From: Isoetes taiwanensis
Lineage: Eukaryota > Streptophyta > Lycopodiopsida > Isoetales > Isoetaceae
Reading direction: 5' to 3'
Length of the DNA: 64,000 bases
NCBI GenBank assembly: GCA_021234155.1
Contig: JAJEKV010000008.1
Location: 12,923,406-12,987,405 of the forward strand
The position numbers were made by a program, and so were the translations under genes. Position 1 is the first letter of the stretch, and each line of letters starts with the position of its first letter. Shown here piece after piece: positions 21,645-31,900 of this stretch. The notes beneath the pieces were generated by a model. That model was given only the letters and a program-made list of their open reading frames with translations, made no database searches and was not told the origin of the DNA.

Positions 21645-22790
21645 TCATTTATGAAAATACTTGTCGAGCATTTTCATGCAGATTCGCGACTCTTGAATCC
21701 CACATGTTCCACATTTGATGTTCCTTCACATAAGCTGGCACACTTTTTGCAGCCAGAAGTCCCTCCAGCCATGGTTTGAGTTGCTCTAAAAGGAAATTGG
21801 AATCCAACCTGTCGGGAGCAAAACTATTTGGACATATCATTGTGTTCGGCTGGTTGGCTAGAACCCTTATATCTGTTGTCATCTATCAACAATGTGTTTG
21901 TCACCTGGTATCTCCAAAATTTCTGGTACACTTTGGACAGATCCTTAAGGAAAATTGGCTTATTAACCACTTTTAATTTTGTGTTGGTGCAGTCATCGAT
22001 TCCAAATAAAAAGAAATCGCCCTTATATTCTGTAGCAACTTTCTAAATCAACAAGTCAACATTACTCTTAGCCATCTTTGGACCACAATGCAATCTCAAA
22101 TTTTGAAAAACACCATTCTAAGAACTCCTGAAATCCAAAGGGGAAGCTGCGAACTTTTGATGGTTCAATTTACGGATGGTCATACGGCTCGGCGATCACG
22201 GGGATCCTCTCTTTCAAGTCATAAAACTTGCCTAAAAACCCCATTAAAATCGAGAACAAGGAGAATTTCAGTTAACCTCTTGGTTTTGTTGGTTGAGGTT
22301 GTATTGGACTCGTTGGCGATCTGCATCTTGTCGGGATCCGTGGTTTCTTTTGTCGACTTCATCACTGCATCCGCATTTGGCTCATATTGACACCAAAACT
22401 TTTTACGGTGAAGGACCCGTCTGAGAATGAATCTCAAGGGAATTAATTTTCCCCCCTAAATCAGATGCACTAGGAATCTCTTCGTCATGGCTTCCAGTTG
22501 CAGTAGCATTTATCTCTGCAACATAATTGAAATGAGGAAGACCACAGAAAAATACAAAAAAAAAAATCATGTATGTGGTATCGGTGCCTTACTTGATACA
22601 ACTGCATTCAGTTGACTATCCAAATTTCGTTTTGGAGTCTCCATGCCGTCAGCAGCTGGGATTGACTTAGGAGTATCAAATGGGGTGAATTCTAGGTACA
22701 ACCGGGAGATATCTTGCAGTCTCATAACTGATCGAGGCGTGGATAACTGTTGGATATCCTTGGTCTCAAATTTGCCAATTACACGCAAAC
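21645..22790 (-). CDS. FCP1/NIF-like (HAD) phosphatase domain, upstream of the Ulp1-like domain
   Basis: Relatives dephosphorylate the C-terminal tail of RNA polymerase II (FCP1/SCP family); the role in this element is not known. The minus-strand block 22788-22567 is an N-terminal stretch (MRVIGKFETKDIQQLSTPRS) without a recognised motif. Block 22437-22219 ends LTEILLVLDFNGVFRQVL. This matches the family's first motif with the nucleophile Asp (codon near 22250), although Asn replaces the second Asp of DxDGT. About 22150-22100 then reads GFQEFLEWCFSKFEIALWSK, the FLE-F--alWS block. About 21950-21925 reads LKDLSKVYQKF, and about 21905-21845 reads NTLLIDDNRYKGSSQPAEH, the LIDD-xxK motif. Block 21882-21649 ends LLEQLKPWLEGLLAAKSVPA. 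Loss of the second Asp could mean a pseudo-phosphatase; plant FCP1-like paralogues with LDLNG-type motifs exist. Several frame changes mark introns or decay. The Ulp1-like domain follows within 100 bp. Confidence 0.75.
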
Positions 22791-23890
22791 ACTAAGTCAA
22801 TAGACACGTGACAACATCAGTAAACATTAGTTAAGGCACTTGTTTGCGGCCGAATCTATATTGTTTCAGCGGCGAACAATATCAAGTGCAGTGAGTTGAC
22901 AACCATTCAAGAGGGTCCGCGCGGGGCTTTTTACTCTTTTAGATGTTCTGTTTATATATATCTAAAGTGCCCCTAAAATGGCGGCGATCTCATCCCGGGG
23001 CACTTTAGATACAAATCAGGACAAGCAAAAGACTAAGCCAACCGGGATGGAAGAGACTAAGCCGGGGATGAAAGAGACACAGTACAAGCATCGAGACTTC
23101 CCAAACCTTGCTTTCACCCCTCTTTGGACTTACTTGTGTCTATTGGTTCTTGTGGTACCACTTTCGAACACCAAAAGCCAAAAAGCCATGTCTCGATCAT
23201 AATGTGGCCTGGCAAGGGCTGCGGTGAGTTCTAGAGTATACGCAAAACAAATTCAAAATCAATAGAGTCTTTAGGCGAGGGTTAGAGATGATAATATTTA
23301 CCTCAAATGGTGTGATAGACATGGAATGTGATCTTTGGTATTGCTTTTTGCTATCTGGCCGACAACATTTTACCCTCCCATTTGGACAAGCGTCCACAAA
23401 ATGGACAACCTTCATCACCCTCTTCTTACGCCTCGGGAAGCATTGGAAGTGCAGGATCTAAAGGAGTGTCATGACCACTACGGCTCAGAAAAAATCTCAA
23501 ATCTTTGCATTGAGGTAGCAGCTCCGGTGATAAATCTTCACATGCCTTTAGCTCAATTTCAGTTTACATTTAATTCCTTATTTAATTGTTTCAGCCCTGG
23601 GCAACCTGTACCATTTAGCTCTTCATCCTTTGGTTAAACACAGCAGAACACCCTCTCTTGCTTTCGGTTCTTTGTCATGATTGATTGCCATCGTGCAAAT
23701 CAGCTCTAATTTCACGATGCTTTATGCTCCATCAACTCAATCTTTCTTTTGATATCATTTTTCTTATCCTCGTTTGCTTGCAATCGTTGCTTGCATCTAT
23801 CAAACCTAGGCTGATGTTGCAGCCAACCATTCCTTCACAAATTCGCCATAGTGCGCAAAACAAAACACTTCGTATATGTCGGCCTCTAAC
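22791..23890. other. Upstream region of the cargo gene, with small frames and a hairpin
   Basis: Apart from the hairpin at 22959-23011, only short frames are seen: plus 22978-23202, starting MAAISSRGTLDTNQDK, and minus 23418-23197. The minus frame (MMKVVHFVDACPNGRVKCC) could be a 5' exon of the cargo gene but shows no domain. Confidence 0.3.
22959..23011. repeat. Perfect 15-bp-arm hairpin TATCTAAAGTGCCCC
   Basis: The left arm 22959-22973 and right arm 22997-23011 are exact reverse complements, separated by a 23-bp GC-rich loop that includes ATGGCGGCGATC. Pairing continues imperfectly outside the arms. It could be a structured RNA element, a small-RNA hairpin or the scar of a tiny insertion. 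Confidence 0.7.
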
Positions 23891-23929
23891 ATAGTAAACC
23901 CGCGTCTTGATGGAAAACCACAATCACAC

Positions 23930-24555
23930 ACCACACAACACAAGGTAGTCTCTACACACCACCACATACCCACACCACACACATGCACACGGTACACACA
24001 CACAACAATTTGTGGTGGTGGTGGTGGTGTCTGTGGTGGTGGTGGTGGTGGTGGTGGTGTGTGTGGTGGTGGTGGTGGTGTGTGGTGGTGGTGGTGGGTG
24101 TGTGGTGGTGGTGTGGTGGTGGTGTGTGTGGTGGTGGTGGGTGTGGTGTGGGACATGGTGGAGTGTGGTGATGGGGTGTGGTGGTGGGGTGTGGTGTGGT
24201 GGTGGTGGTGGGTGTGGGGGTGGTGGTGGGGTGTGGTGTGGTTGTGGTGGGTGTGGTGGTGGTGGATTGTGGTGTGGGACATGGTGGAGTGCAGGTGGTG
24301 TGGTGTGGTGGTGGTGGGTGGGTGGTGGTGGGTGGTGGTGGAGGAGTGTGGTGGTGGTGGTGGAATGTGGTGGTGGTGGTGGTGGAGGAGTGGTGATGGT
24401 GGTGGTGGTGTGTGTGGTGGTGGTGGTGGTGGTGTGTGGTGGTGGTGTGTGGTGTGGGAGTGTGGCGGTGGGAGATGGTAGAGTGTAGTGGTGGGAGATC
24501 GTGGGGTGTGGTGTGGGACATGGTGGATGCCAACAACTCACCACCACCACATACC
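23930..24555 (-). repeat. Right minisatellite: GGTGGT/GTGTGG array in the opposite orientation to the left one
   Basis: About 24010-24530 is almost pure GTGGTGGTG-type repeat, flanked by CACACAC/ACCACAC at 23930-24005 and CCACCACCAC at 24539-24550. On the minus strand it resembles the CCACCA block at 17855-18350, so the transposon carries two long, mutually complementary arrays about 6 kb apart. Recurrent GTGGGACATGGTGGAGTG units within it show a higher-order structure. Long frames are repeat artefacts. Confidence 0.85.
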
Positions 24556-24839
24556 TCATCTATCATTACGGCATCCATTGCGCGAAATGCCCCCGAGATG
24601 GCATCATAGAGACACAACATGACAATCTGGCCCAACATGATGCAAAATGGTAGTAGACATACACGATTCTTGAAGTGGATTTGATGTTACCTTTTACGTG
24701 TTGATAGAAACAATCTAGATCAAGCTTGAGATTTTTTACATTTGTAACACAACTAATAATTGAACATACACGCAATGGCATGTTTTGGTCTCGAGAACAT
24801 TGCTACCTTTTCTGTTTTGATTGTGAGTTGATTGAATGT

Positions 24840-25305
24840 GTGGTCTAGAGGAACCTGATTTGGTTATTTCCCTATCATCTTCATCATTCTTTGTCACTTT
24901 TACTATTTTCCTCCTCGTCGGGTTGGATTTGCCTATGCTTTCTCTTGGGTCTAGAAGAGCGGCCTCGGCTTTCTCATCGGGGAGTTTTATAATAATCCGA
25001 AGCTCTTCAATTAACAGACCTCCCCTTTATATGCGGATAATAAGCCCTTTGCCCGAGTTCGGGGAGCCATTCCACCCCATGTATGTGGCTTCCTGTAATT
25101 CTTTTGTAAATTTGCATGAACTCTTTGTATTGTTCATTGCTCGATTCTTCAACTTTGTACAAGAAAACATATGCCTTAATTTTTCGGTTTGAACAAAACA
25201 TTTGGGGGAAAATACACGTAGCATTTATTTGGAACTCTGTCACCCCAAAGCTTCTTTAGATCTTCGTGGGGCACAATCTCTTGTTTGAGGAGAGATTTCA
25301 TCGTG
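24840..25305 (-). CDS. Possible minus-strand exon near the right end of the transposon, unrecognised
   Basis: From about 25300 the minus strand reads MKSLLKQEIVPHEDLKKLWG and NKCYVYFPPNVLFKPK. A frame change later it reads AYVFLYKVEESSNEQYKEF and WLPELGQRAYYPHIKG. The text is protein-like, with balanced charged and aromatic residues, but I do not recognise a family. It could be the N-terminal region of the cargo protein whose phosphatase and Ulp1-like domains lie downstream, with the minisatellite in an intron. That is inference from strand and order. Confidence 0.35.
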
Positions 25306-25537
25306 TAACCCGATGGCGTTCAATTCCGACTCCATTAGGGTTCAATCGGCGAAGAAGCGGCAAAAAGCAGAGGAAGAGGTGATTCTTTCTTAATTCAAAA
25401 GGTGGACAATGGCGTGGCATAAAATTTAAAATAAGCGGCTCATTAATTAGCACTCCCGCAATCTAAAGCCCGGTATGCACCACGATTCTACCACAAAGGT
25501 GGTGCCAAAATGTGGCGTCAAAATGCACGTTTTTGAT

Positions 25538-25563
25538 ACACCACAGCGTGCTTTTACCCGGTG
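25538..25563 (-). repeat. Right terminal inverted repeat with GGTG target duplication
   Basis: 25538-25559 is the exact reverse complement of 15627-15648; GGTG follows at 25560-25563. Confidence 0.9.
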
Positions 25564-26050
25564 AAAAAGCACGACACTTCTTGCAGCAAATAGACCCTAA
25601 GCGCAAAGGTACGTATGAGTTTGGTAAAGCTGCTTTGGTTCTTGAGAGAGATAGAAATGATGGAGCAAATAGTGCATTAAGGAAGATAGAGGCTTGGCAT
25701 ACATTTTCAAAATTAAATTTCTTTGTTACAAAAGCATTCTTATAGCAAGGAAGATGTTGTAGAGTTCAAAGCTAAGGTGACCCGGTTTCACGAGCATACA
25801 TTAATGCATGGGAGAAAGTGAGATAACACATTACATTCATTTGTTACATGCACATGGCCCATGGTTAGCAGAAAAGTATGGTAGTCTTGCAATTTGGAAT
25901 CAGGGATAGGTTCAATACTGTATCCGTTTTATACTCAATACGTATTATTCGAATGATACGGCACAAACTTGACGTATAATACGTCAAAAATACGGCAAAA
26001 AAATTCCGGTGTCGGGAAATTTTCGCGTATGCGAAACTATTTTTTTTTTT
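25560..26050 (+). pseudogene. R element gene, 3' part after the transposon insertion
   Basis: Immediately right of the transposon the frame resumes with EKARHFLQQIDPKRKGTYEF and then GKAALVLERDRNDGANSAL and AWHTFSKLNFFVTKAFL before a stop at 25743. It joins in sense with AKVCLGGG at 15607-15626. Downstream, 25745-26050 is non-coding and matches 33490-33800 closely, including a GACGTATAATACGTC palindrome at about 25974-25988. A pure T run follows at 26040-26055, where similarity to the second copy ends. Confidence 0.5.
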
Positions 26051-26059
26051 TTTTATGTG

Positions 26060-26299
26060 AGCATGATGGCTACCTTAGGTTATGGAAATTGGATACTATG
26101 CAGATTAAGGGTGTTTGTTAGTTACTATATGCAAGGAAACATCTGGCATTTTGGTGCCCATGGCAAGGCATTCTTTGATGTGGTGGAAAACAATATAGTT
26201 GATTCTCAATTATGGTGGTTAAGAAGGATATTGTCACGTGAAAACACTTTTGATGGATTTGTTGCTTTCCAAATTCAACGGGGAAAATACGGTGATTGA
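26060..26299 (+). CDS. Short unrecognised open frame
   Basis: The frame reads MMATLGYGNWILCRLRVFVS and later FFDVVENNIVDSQLWWLRR to a stop at 26297. Protein-like but without a known motif. It lies after the R-element T run and may belong to another degraded element. Confidence 0.2.
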   Translation, partial: SMMATLGYGNWILCRLRVFVSYYMQGNIWHFGAHGKAFFDVVENNIVDSQLWWLRRILSRENTFDGFVAFQIQRGKYGD

Positions 26300-26441
26300 A
26301 TACATGAAAATGGTTACCCTTATTCCTTGTTAAGAAGTTGAAAAATAATATTAACCAATTACATAATATGGAGTTATTTTGGAGATTTGATTTTTATGCC
26401 TCTTCCTTTGATAGATGGGGAGCCCATAAGCTATGATATGG

Positions 26442-27984
26442 CGGAGAAGAAACTATGGGAACCCTAGCTAGTTAGGGCGGCGTCGCCTTAGGGTCTTGAG
26501 CTCAAAGGCTGCTTGCATTATGGCTGGGAAGAGCGGTGCTAATGCCTGGCTCTGTCTTCACCCGGACCATGGCTGATGCTCGAGCCCTCATCTACTTGGT
26601 CTTCATCGGCTCTTGGCTTGCAGGGGGTTACGCTTTCAAGACATGGCCGCTGTTCTTGGATCTTTCCTCTGTTTGTCCAGGCCTGACTGGGTAAGAATTG
26701 GTCCTCATGCTTCTGCCATTTGATTTGAGTCTAGATCAGCATTAGGTAGCATCTAGCAAGCATTTGAAAAACGGTTTATGCCTCAGAGCTTCAGCACCAG
26801 ATGCTTGTGTGCTTAAGGTCCAGCTGTTTTTCTTTTGCGGGGCTAATGCTACGAGATTTTGAATAGTAAATAAGCTTGGTCATTCAGTTCTGGCTATCAT
26901 CCAATGTTGAGTAATACGGCAGACAGATTTCATGCTGCACTCATTGCAGAGGAAGGCTGCACTCTTGCGGTTTGCAACTGCACTTACTGCAGTTATAGAA
27001 TCAGGGAATGCCATTATATCCTGGAATACCGGAGCTTTCGGGTTGCTTGCTTTGATATTATTCAAAATCTGACAAGAACTGTAGATTACCTTGGCTTTGT
27101 GCAGCAATATGCGGGAAGACAGTGGGATAACTAATGATAGATTCGTATGCCTCTAGACATATTAAGCTGCCCTCTTTTGAACCATTGAAGCCTTCATAGT
27201 CACTGGAGCTGCAGATCTTGTTGGCTGGGCCTTCGAGGGACTTAAGAGGGCGGAATCTTATGGAATACAGGTCTGTTGGGTCTGTTTTTGGCTGTGATAT
27301 TGTTTTCTAGTACTTTGGAGTGTACTTTGGTTGAGCTATTCTAGAGTTCGTCCATCCCTATCCCAGCTAGGGAGATTAGTATCTGCGTGGTAGTGCGAAA
27401 GCAGATAAGTAGAGCAAAGAAGGAGGCCATTTAAAGAAGCCTTGGGCGGGAGACCTTGGTTCCTTTAATCATACTGCAGACGTGGCCTATGCCAGCGTGT
27501 GGAGGAGCATTAGACGAGCAAGTAGACCACCTCCTTGAGGTAGACCTGTATGAGTTCTTGCAAAGTAGGAAGATGGAGTCACGAACTCACTCCCTAGTAC
27601 AGGATTGGAAAGGGGTGCCGAGCTCTTATAGTATTGCAATGCGGGATATTTGCCGAGGTCAAGTTAACGCATGGTATGACATTTTCTCGCCTAAGCTCTC
27701 CATTTGCTTGCATTTGTCGGTGTTGGAGCTTCAAAGGGCCATGTTTGTAGAATTTATAGTGGCTGCATTCTTGCTTGAAATTGAAGGGACAGCACTACTC
27801 TTCAGACTCTTATCTTCGATTGGTGTGTTACTGCGACTATTTTTCCGATCTGGTAGACCATTGTTCTTGCAAATATTTTATCTGGCCTATTGTGGAGCCT
27901 ACTCTAATAAGGTCGTGTACTATGTTTTTAAGATTAATAGAAAATTAAAAAAGCTTGCCTACAAAAAAAAAAAAAAAAAAAAAA
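26442..27984 (+). mobile_element. Retroposed insertion with 3' poly(A) and 13-bp target-site duplication
   Basis: The 13-mer AGCTATGATATGG occurs at 26429-26441 and again at 27985-27997. Between them lies a 1,543-bp insertion ending in an uninterrupted A run (about 27963-27984), the signature of LINE-driven retroposition. The 5' part resembles a transcript leader (GGGAACCCTAGCTAG). At about 27201-27270 the frame reads GAADLVGWAFEGLKRAESYG, resembling the E-AL-GL--A---G stretch of plant LINE RNase H domains. It may therefore be a 5'-truncated LINE; a retrocopy of a cellular RNA cannot be excluded. Longest frame 27456-27992, not recognised. Confidence 0.75.
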
Positions 27985-28572
27985 AGCTATGATATGGTCG
28001 GTTAATTAGAAATGATCTGGACATTTGGTCTCGGGGTAGTCAGGCCCTCTAGGTAGCATATGGGATAGACGGATATATGGGATGTAAATAAGAGTTTAAA
28101 CATTGTGCAAAATACAATAGACTTAATACCTTACAAAGACCGATGGGAATTTTTGAAAAGGTCTTTAGGTTCTGAGCTTACAATATGGCGAGTACTTCAA
28201 ATAAAGATTGAATACAAGAGTTATAGATGCATAAACACCCTATGACCACTGAATATTGTAATAGGACTGTTTTTTATTAAACTAAAATTGTTGTCATGAA
28301 AAATATTATGGTAATGGTCGATTATGTGAACCATAAAATTTAGATCTGAATTTTTAGGGCAGCGGTTCTGACAAAGGAGACATTCACTGGAGAAATTACA
28401 AACAATACAGTGGCATTAAGTACTTTCTTGAATCAAAGCTGGCTTCCAGGTGTGCAATCGTGCTTTTGGAGTTTAGAACTGACGGTATCTAGGTCTTTTG
28501 CAATATGGACGGTAGTTTTTCCTTTTATAGCGAGAAAGTAGTTGATTTCAATGCCCATGCATGTCTTTGCCC

Positions 28573-28985
28573 TTAAGGCTGGTATGTCGGATTTATGCTA
28601 ATGTTAGGCATGGGCCGAAAGAAAGGAGATCTTAACATGGCCACTAGAAGAAGAATTGAGGAGGAAAATGCTAAGGAAGCCAAGTCTGCCAAGAAGTTGA
28701 AGCCCTTTTCTTTCCACAAAAAGGTGGTAGCAGCTAAAGCTATTACTGATCCCATTACTCTGAACTTGGGAGATGCCTCTATAGAAATGGCTAGTGAGAA
28801 GTTGGTACAATGCAGTGAACTAGCCAGCACTGCACAAAAGGGCTCTGATAAGGCATTAATGTTGGAAGACACGGAAATAGGGAATGGATCTAGAAAATAA
28901 ACTCCCTCAGGCGTTTGCATGCCAGCTGCTTTTCAATCTGTGGATAATCCTGCATCTTCTAACCGGGTTGGAAGCATTGTCTATG
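28573..28985 (+). CDS. Orphan Lys/Glu-rich coding exon, unrecognised
   Basis: The frame from 28595 reads MLMLGMGRKKGDLNMATRRR and continues EEENAKEAKSAKKLKPFSF and HKKVVAAKAITDPITLNLGD to a stop at 28898. Composition and lack of stops argue for genuine coding. After the stop, another frame continues briefly (MPAAFQSVDNPASSNRVG) into a T-rich stretch ending TTATGTTGCAG, like an intron acceptor. It resembles a basic gag/ORF1-type or DNA-binding exon. No domain is assigned. Confidence 0.35.
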
Positions 28986-28989
28986 TTTT

Positions 28990-31900
28990 TTCTTTAATTA
29001 TGTTGCAGTTGTTATCATAATTCTGTTGATTGTAGCAGGGTGTTGGACCATGGTTTTGATAGTATCTTTATAATTTAAGTAGGCATCATGCTATATGTTA
29101 TATTCTGGCTGAGCAAATAAGCATTTAATTAAGGCTACTGAATCTAATGTTTTTGTTATGGTGATTAACCCATTTTAGACAGTAAAATTGGATATTATTA
29201 TATTTACTTCTCTAGTTCTTGTTAGGATATACTTTGACTGAGTTATTTCTGCTAGATATCCTTATTCAGGTCTGATTGTTGTTTCTTAACAACTATGGCT
29301 ATGGCTCTTTTTAACTAATGGTATTATGTCAAATAAGAAGTTAGATACAGATCTGCCTGTAGATACTCTCCAAAATCCTATAGATCCAGCATGTTTTTAT
29401 TCATCTATATTCATTAGAGAATTCCTCTGTATTTATTTAAAGTCCTACAATGTAATTTGCTTTGCTGGCCTAGTTCTAGATGCCTTTGACTGACTAAGGT
29501 TCTGCATGGGAGTAAAGTACGAGATGCTAATTCGATATTTGCTCTTATGAAAACTGCAGATCGCTTTGTATGCATGGTCTCATGCTCTTATGTTTTTTCA
29601 TTTGAATTCCTGATATATAGATGCTGGTTTTTTCTTGAATGCTTGTTTCAGTTAATATCCCTACATGTTTTGCCATCAAGTATTGGCTCTATACGGCCTG
29701 ATAAGCTTCATAAATGTATCTGTTCTGTCTAAATAGGTATATTGCTCTTTAGAGGTGTAACTTTAATATACTTGACATGTATTAGTTCAAGGCTGGTTTT
29801 ACTGTTCTGCATGGGAGATTCTGAGTTTTTAGAAAAAGTTTTCAGAAGTGTTACTTGGGGAAAGTCTGTTATATTCACCTTTCGGATAAAAATGTATGCA
29901 TGACTGGAGTAGTTGGAGCTTGCTAACCTATTACCAGAAAGGAGATGTCCGGGGCCTCTTCTTATTGCCTCTAAACTTTCTTTTTTGCTAAATATTATGA
30001 TATGGTTATTTGTTTAAAGCTGTAAGTTTTCTTAAAAGTAGGTGATTATTATGGCATACATGGTGAAGGGCGATGAGCCCAAGAAATCTAAGCTTACCTG
30101 CTAGCGCTTAGGTCTTTACCCTGACTAAGGCTAATGTTCCTATGGTTTGCTACAGGTAATGGGATTTCTTGCTCCCTGTGTGTTGTTTCACATTATTGGA
30201 TAAGCTGTCAAGACTCTTTAAAGAAGGATTTATCAAATCTTTGTACTATTACTTGTGTATTTTTTAACATATTGTGTTGTTTAATACTTGGGGAAGGTCA
30301 GTACTTTCATTCTCCATTTTCTTGCTGATTTTTTTACTGCTGGATAATGCAGCTTGTTATACTGCTTTTGGTTTTATCTTTAACATATTTTATGACCTTT
30401 CGGAAAAGAAAAGTTGTTATGTTGTTTTGTATAACATTAGTTCTTTTATGTAAAATGAATAATCTGGAATACCATGTATAAATGTTCTTTTAAACGTATT
30501 CCAAGTATAAATGTTCTTTTAAAGCTGAGAAGAAGTTGTAGATTGTTGTATTTTTAATCATGTTATGGCCTAAGTCAAAATGCACTGTTTTGAACTTAGG
30601 GCTGCTAATTGTACCTTAAAAAGGTCTTTTGAAAAGGTCTTGGAAAGGTAAACAATCTGTGTAAACAGGTTTAAGGGCTTTTTTTTTTTTTTTTAGTTAA
30701 AGCGAAACCTTGGTTTAAACTTACCCAAACTTTTTAAGTAAAGTTTAAACTTCTGCCAAAAATCAATTTTTTTTTCTTAATATTATGTTATTGCTTTTTT
30801 TTTTCCATAAGGGTCTAGCAAAAAGGGATTGCCCTTGACTAAATGCTATCAGATAGTAGAATTATATGGCCTTGGTACACATGATTTAAGTTTTAACTTG
30901 AGTATGATTTACTTGGAAATACATGTAGGCAGCCACAACTTATGGCAAATATGAAAATTGCCTTAAAGGCATTGATATTGTTCAAAACCCTAGGTCGATC
31001 CGGCCCGGTTTGTTTGACCTATGCGGATCTTTGCTTTGGATCTGAGATATCCAACTTTTCGGTATGATTGGCTATAGATGAGTCTTTTGTTTCTAAAGGG
31101 GATGAGCTAAACCTTGGCTTCAACACTAAAGCTCTTAGTTCTTCCTACTGGCGGCTACCACCAACGACCAATGTTGGGCTGCGGTTGTCTTAGATAAAGA
31201 TGGATCGAGATGAGGAATGATAAGAGTCTTGGGGTTTTCTTGGCAGTTGGTGTTCATATCTTTTTTTCTGATCCAATGCAAAACATTATTTCTCTTTGAA
31301 TCGATTCTTATTGATCGAGAAGGCACATTAAAAAAGCATGAGGCATGTTGCGATTAGGTACGGTTGGCTATGGCAAGACTTACGTGTATGGACATCAAAT
31401 TCCATATGAATAGTGGAGCTTCAAAAAATATGGAGGCGACTTACAAATAGGTTTTATGCATAAGATAGTTCAAAATTTTACGTTTCCACTATCCGGATAT
31501 TACATAACTCTAAGGGTTGCATAATTTATCCTAGTTGTGCTTGAAAACCATTCATGCTCAGATTGTAGCTCCACAATCTCACTGTTGTAGGCTCTTTCTA
31601 CAGATCTCACAATGTCATAACTTCAAGGCCTTTTACTGAGTTGGATTAAACATCTTTGGAATGCGACAACAAAACTAACATATTGCACTTGCTTTTAGTT
31701 TCTTTACCCATCCGGTTAAATATAGCGTTGTGGGCAATCGATACAATGGGTGATCAGCCATAAGGTGAAAATCCCAAAGTACCTTTTGGCCCTTGCATCG
31801 TTCTAGGGATTCTTTGCTAACATGTGTGCATGTTTGGCTGCAGTCTGAGGATTTTTCCTCTCATTGTACCTTTTGCTTGTGAAGTTATATTTAACTCGAT

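Larger units (their letters stand above)
15627..25559 (+). mobile_element. 9.9-kb TIR DNA transposon with transposase plus FCP1-like and Ulp1-like cargo
   Basis: The ends are an exact 22-bp inverted repeat, beginning GGGTAAAAGCACGCT at 15627 and mirrored at 25538-25559. A 4-bp duplication GGTG flanks it (15623-15626 and 25560-25563). The flanking sequences join seamlessly in the second R copy, where GGTG occurs once at 33307-33310, so the boundaries are supported by an unoccupied site. Inside are a plus-strand spliced transposase gene (about 16332-20370), a convergent minus-strand gene or gene pair with phosphatase-like and Ulp1-like domains (20784-22790), two opposed GGTGGT-type minisatellites, and a possible further minus-strand exon near the right end. 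A 4-bp duplication with this transposase motif set is most compatible with a Sola-like superfamily, but that assignment is from memory of family traits and needs a search. One-base frameshifts suggest this copy is no longer autonomous. Confidence 0.85.

Noticed and set aside
23876-24638. Frames up to 228 codons over the right minisatellite
   Set aside because: Same artefact: all frames on both strands stay open because of the GGTGGT repeat.
15627-25559. Classifying the 9.9-kb element as hAT, Mutator, CACTA or PIF/Harbinger
   Set aside because: The duplication is 4 bp (not 8, 9 or 3) and the transposase motifs differ from those families. Sola-like is the best fit but is left as inference.
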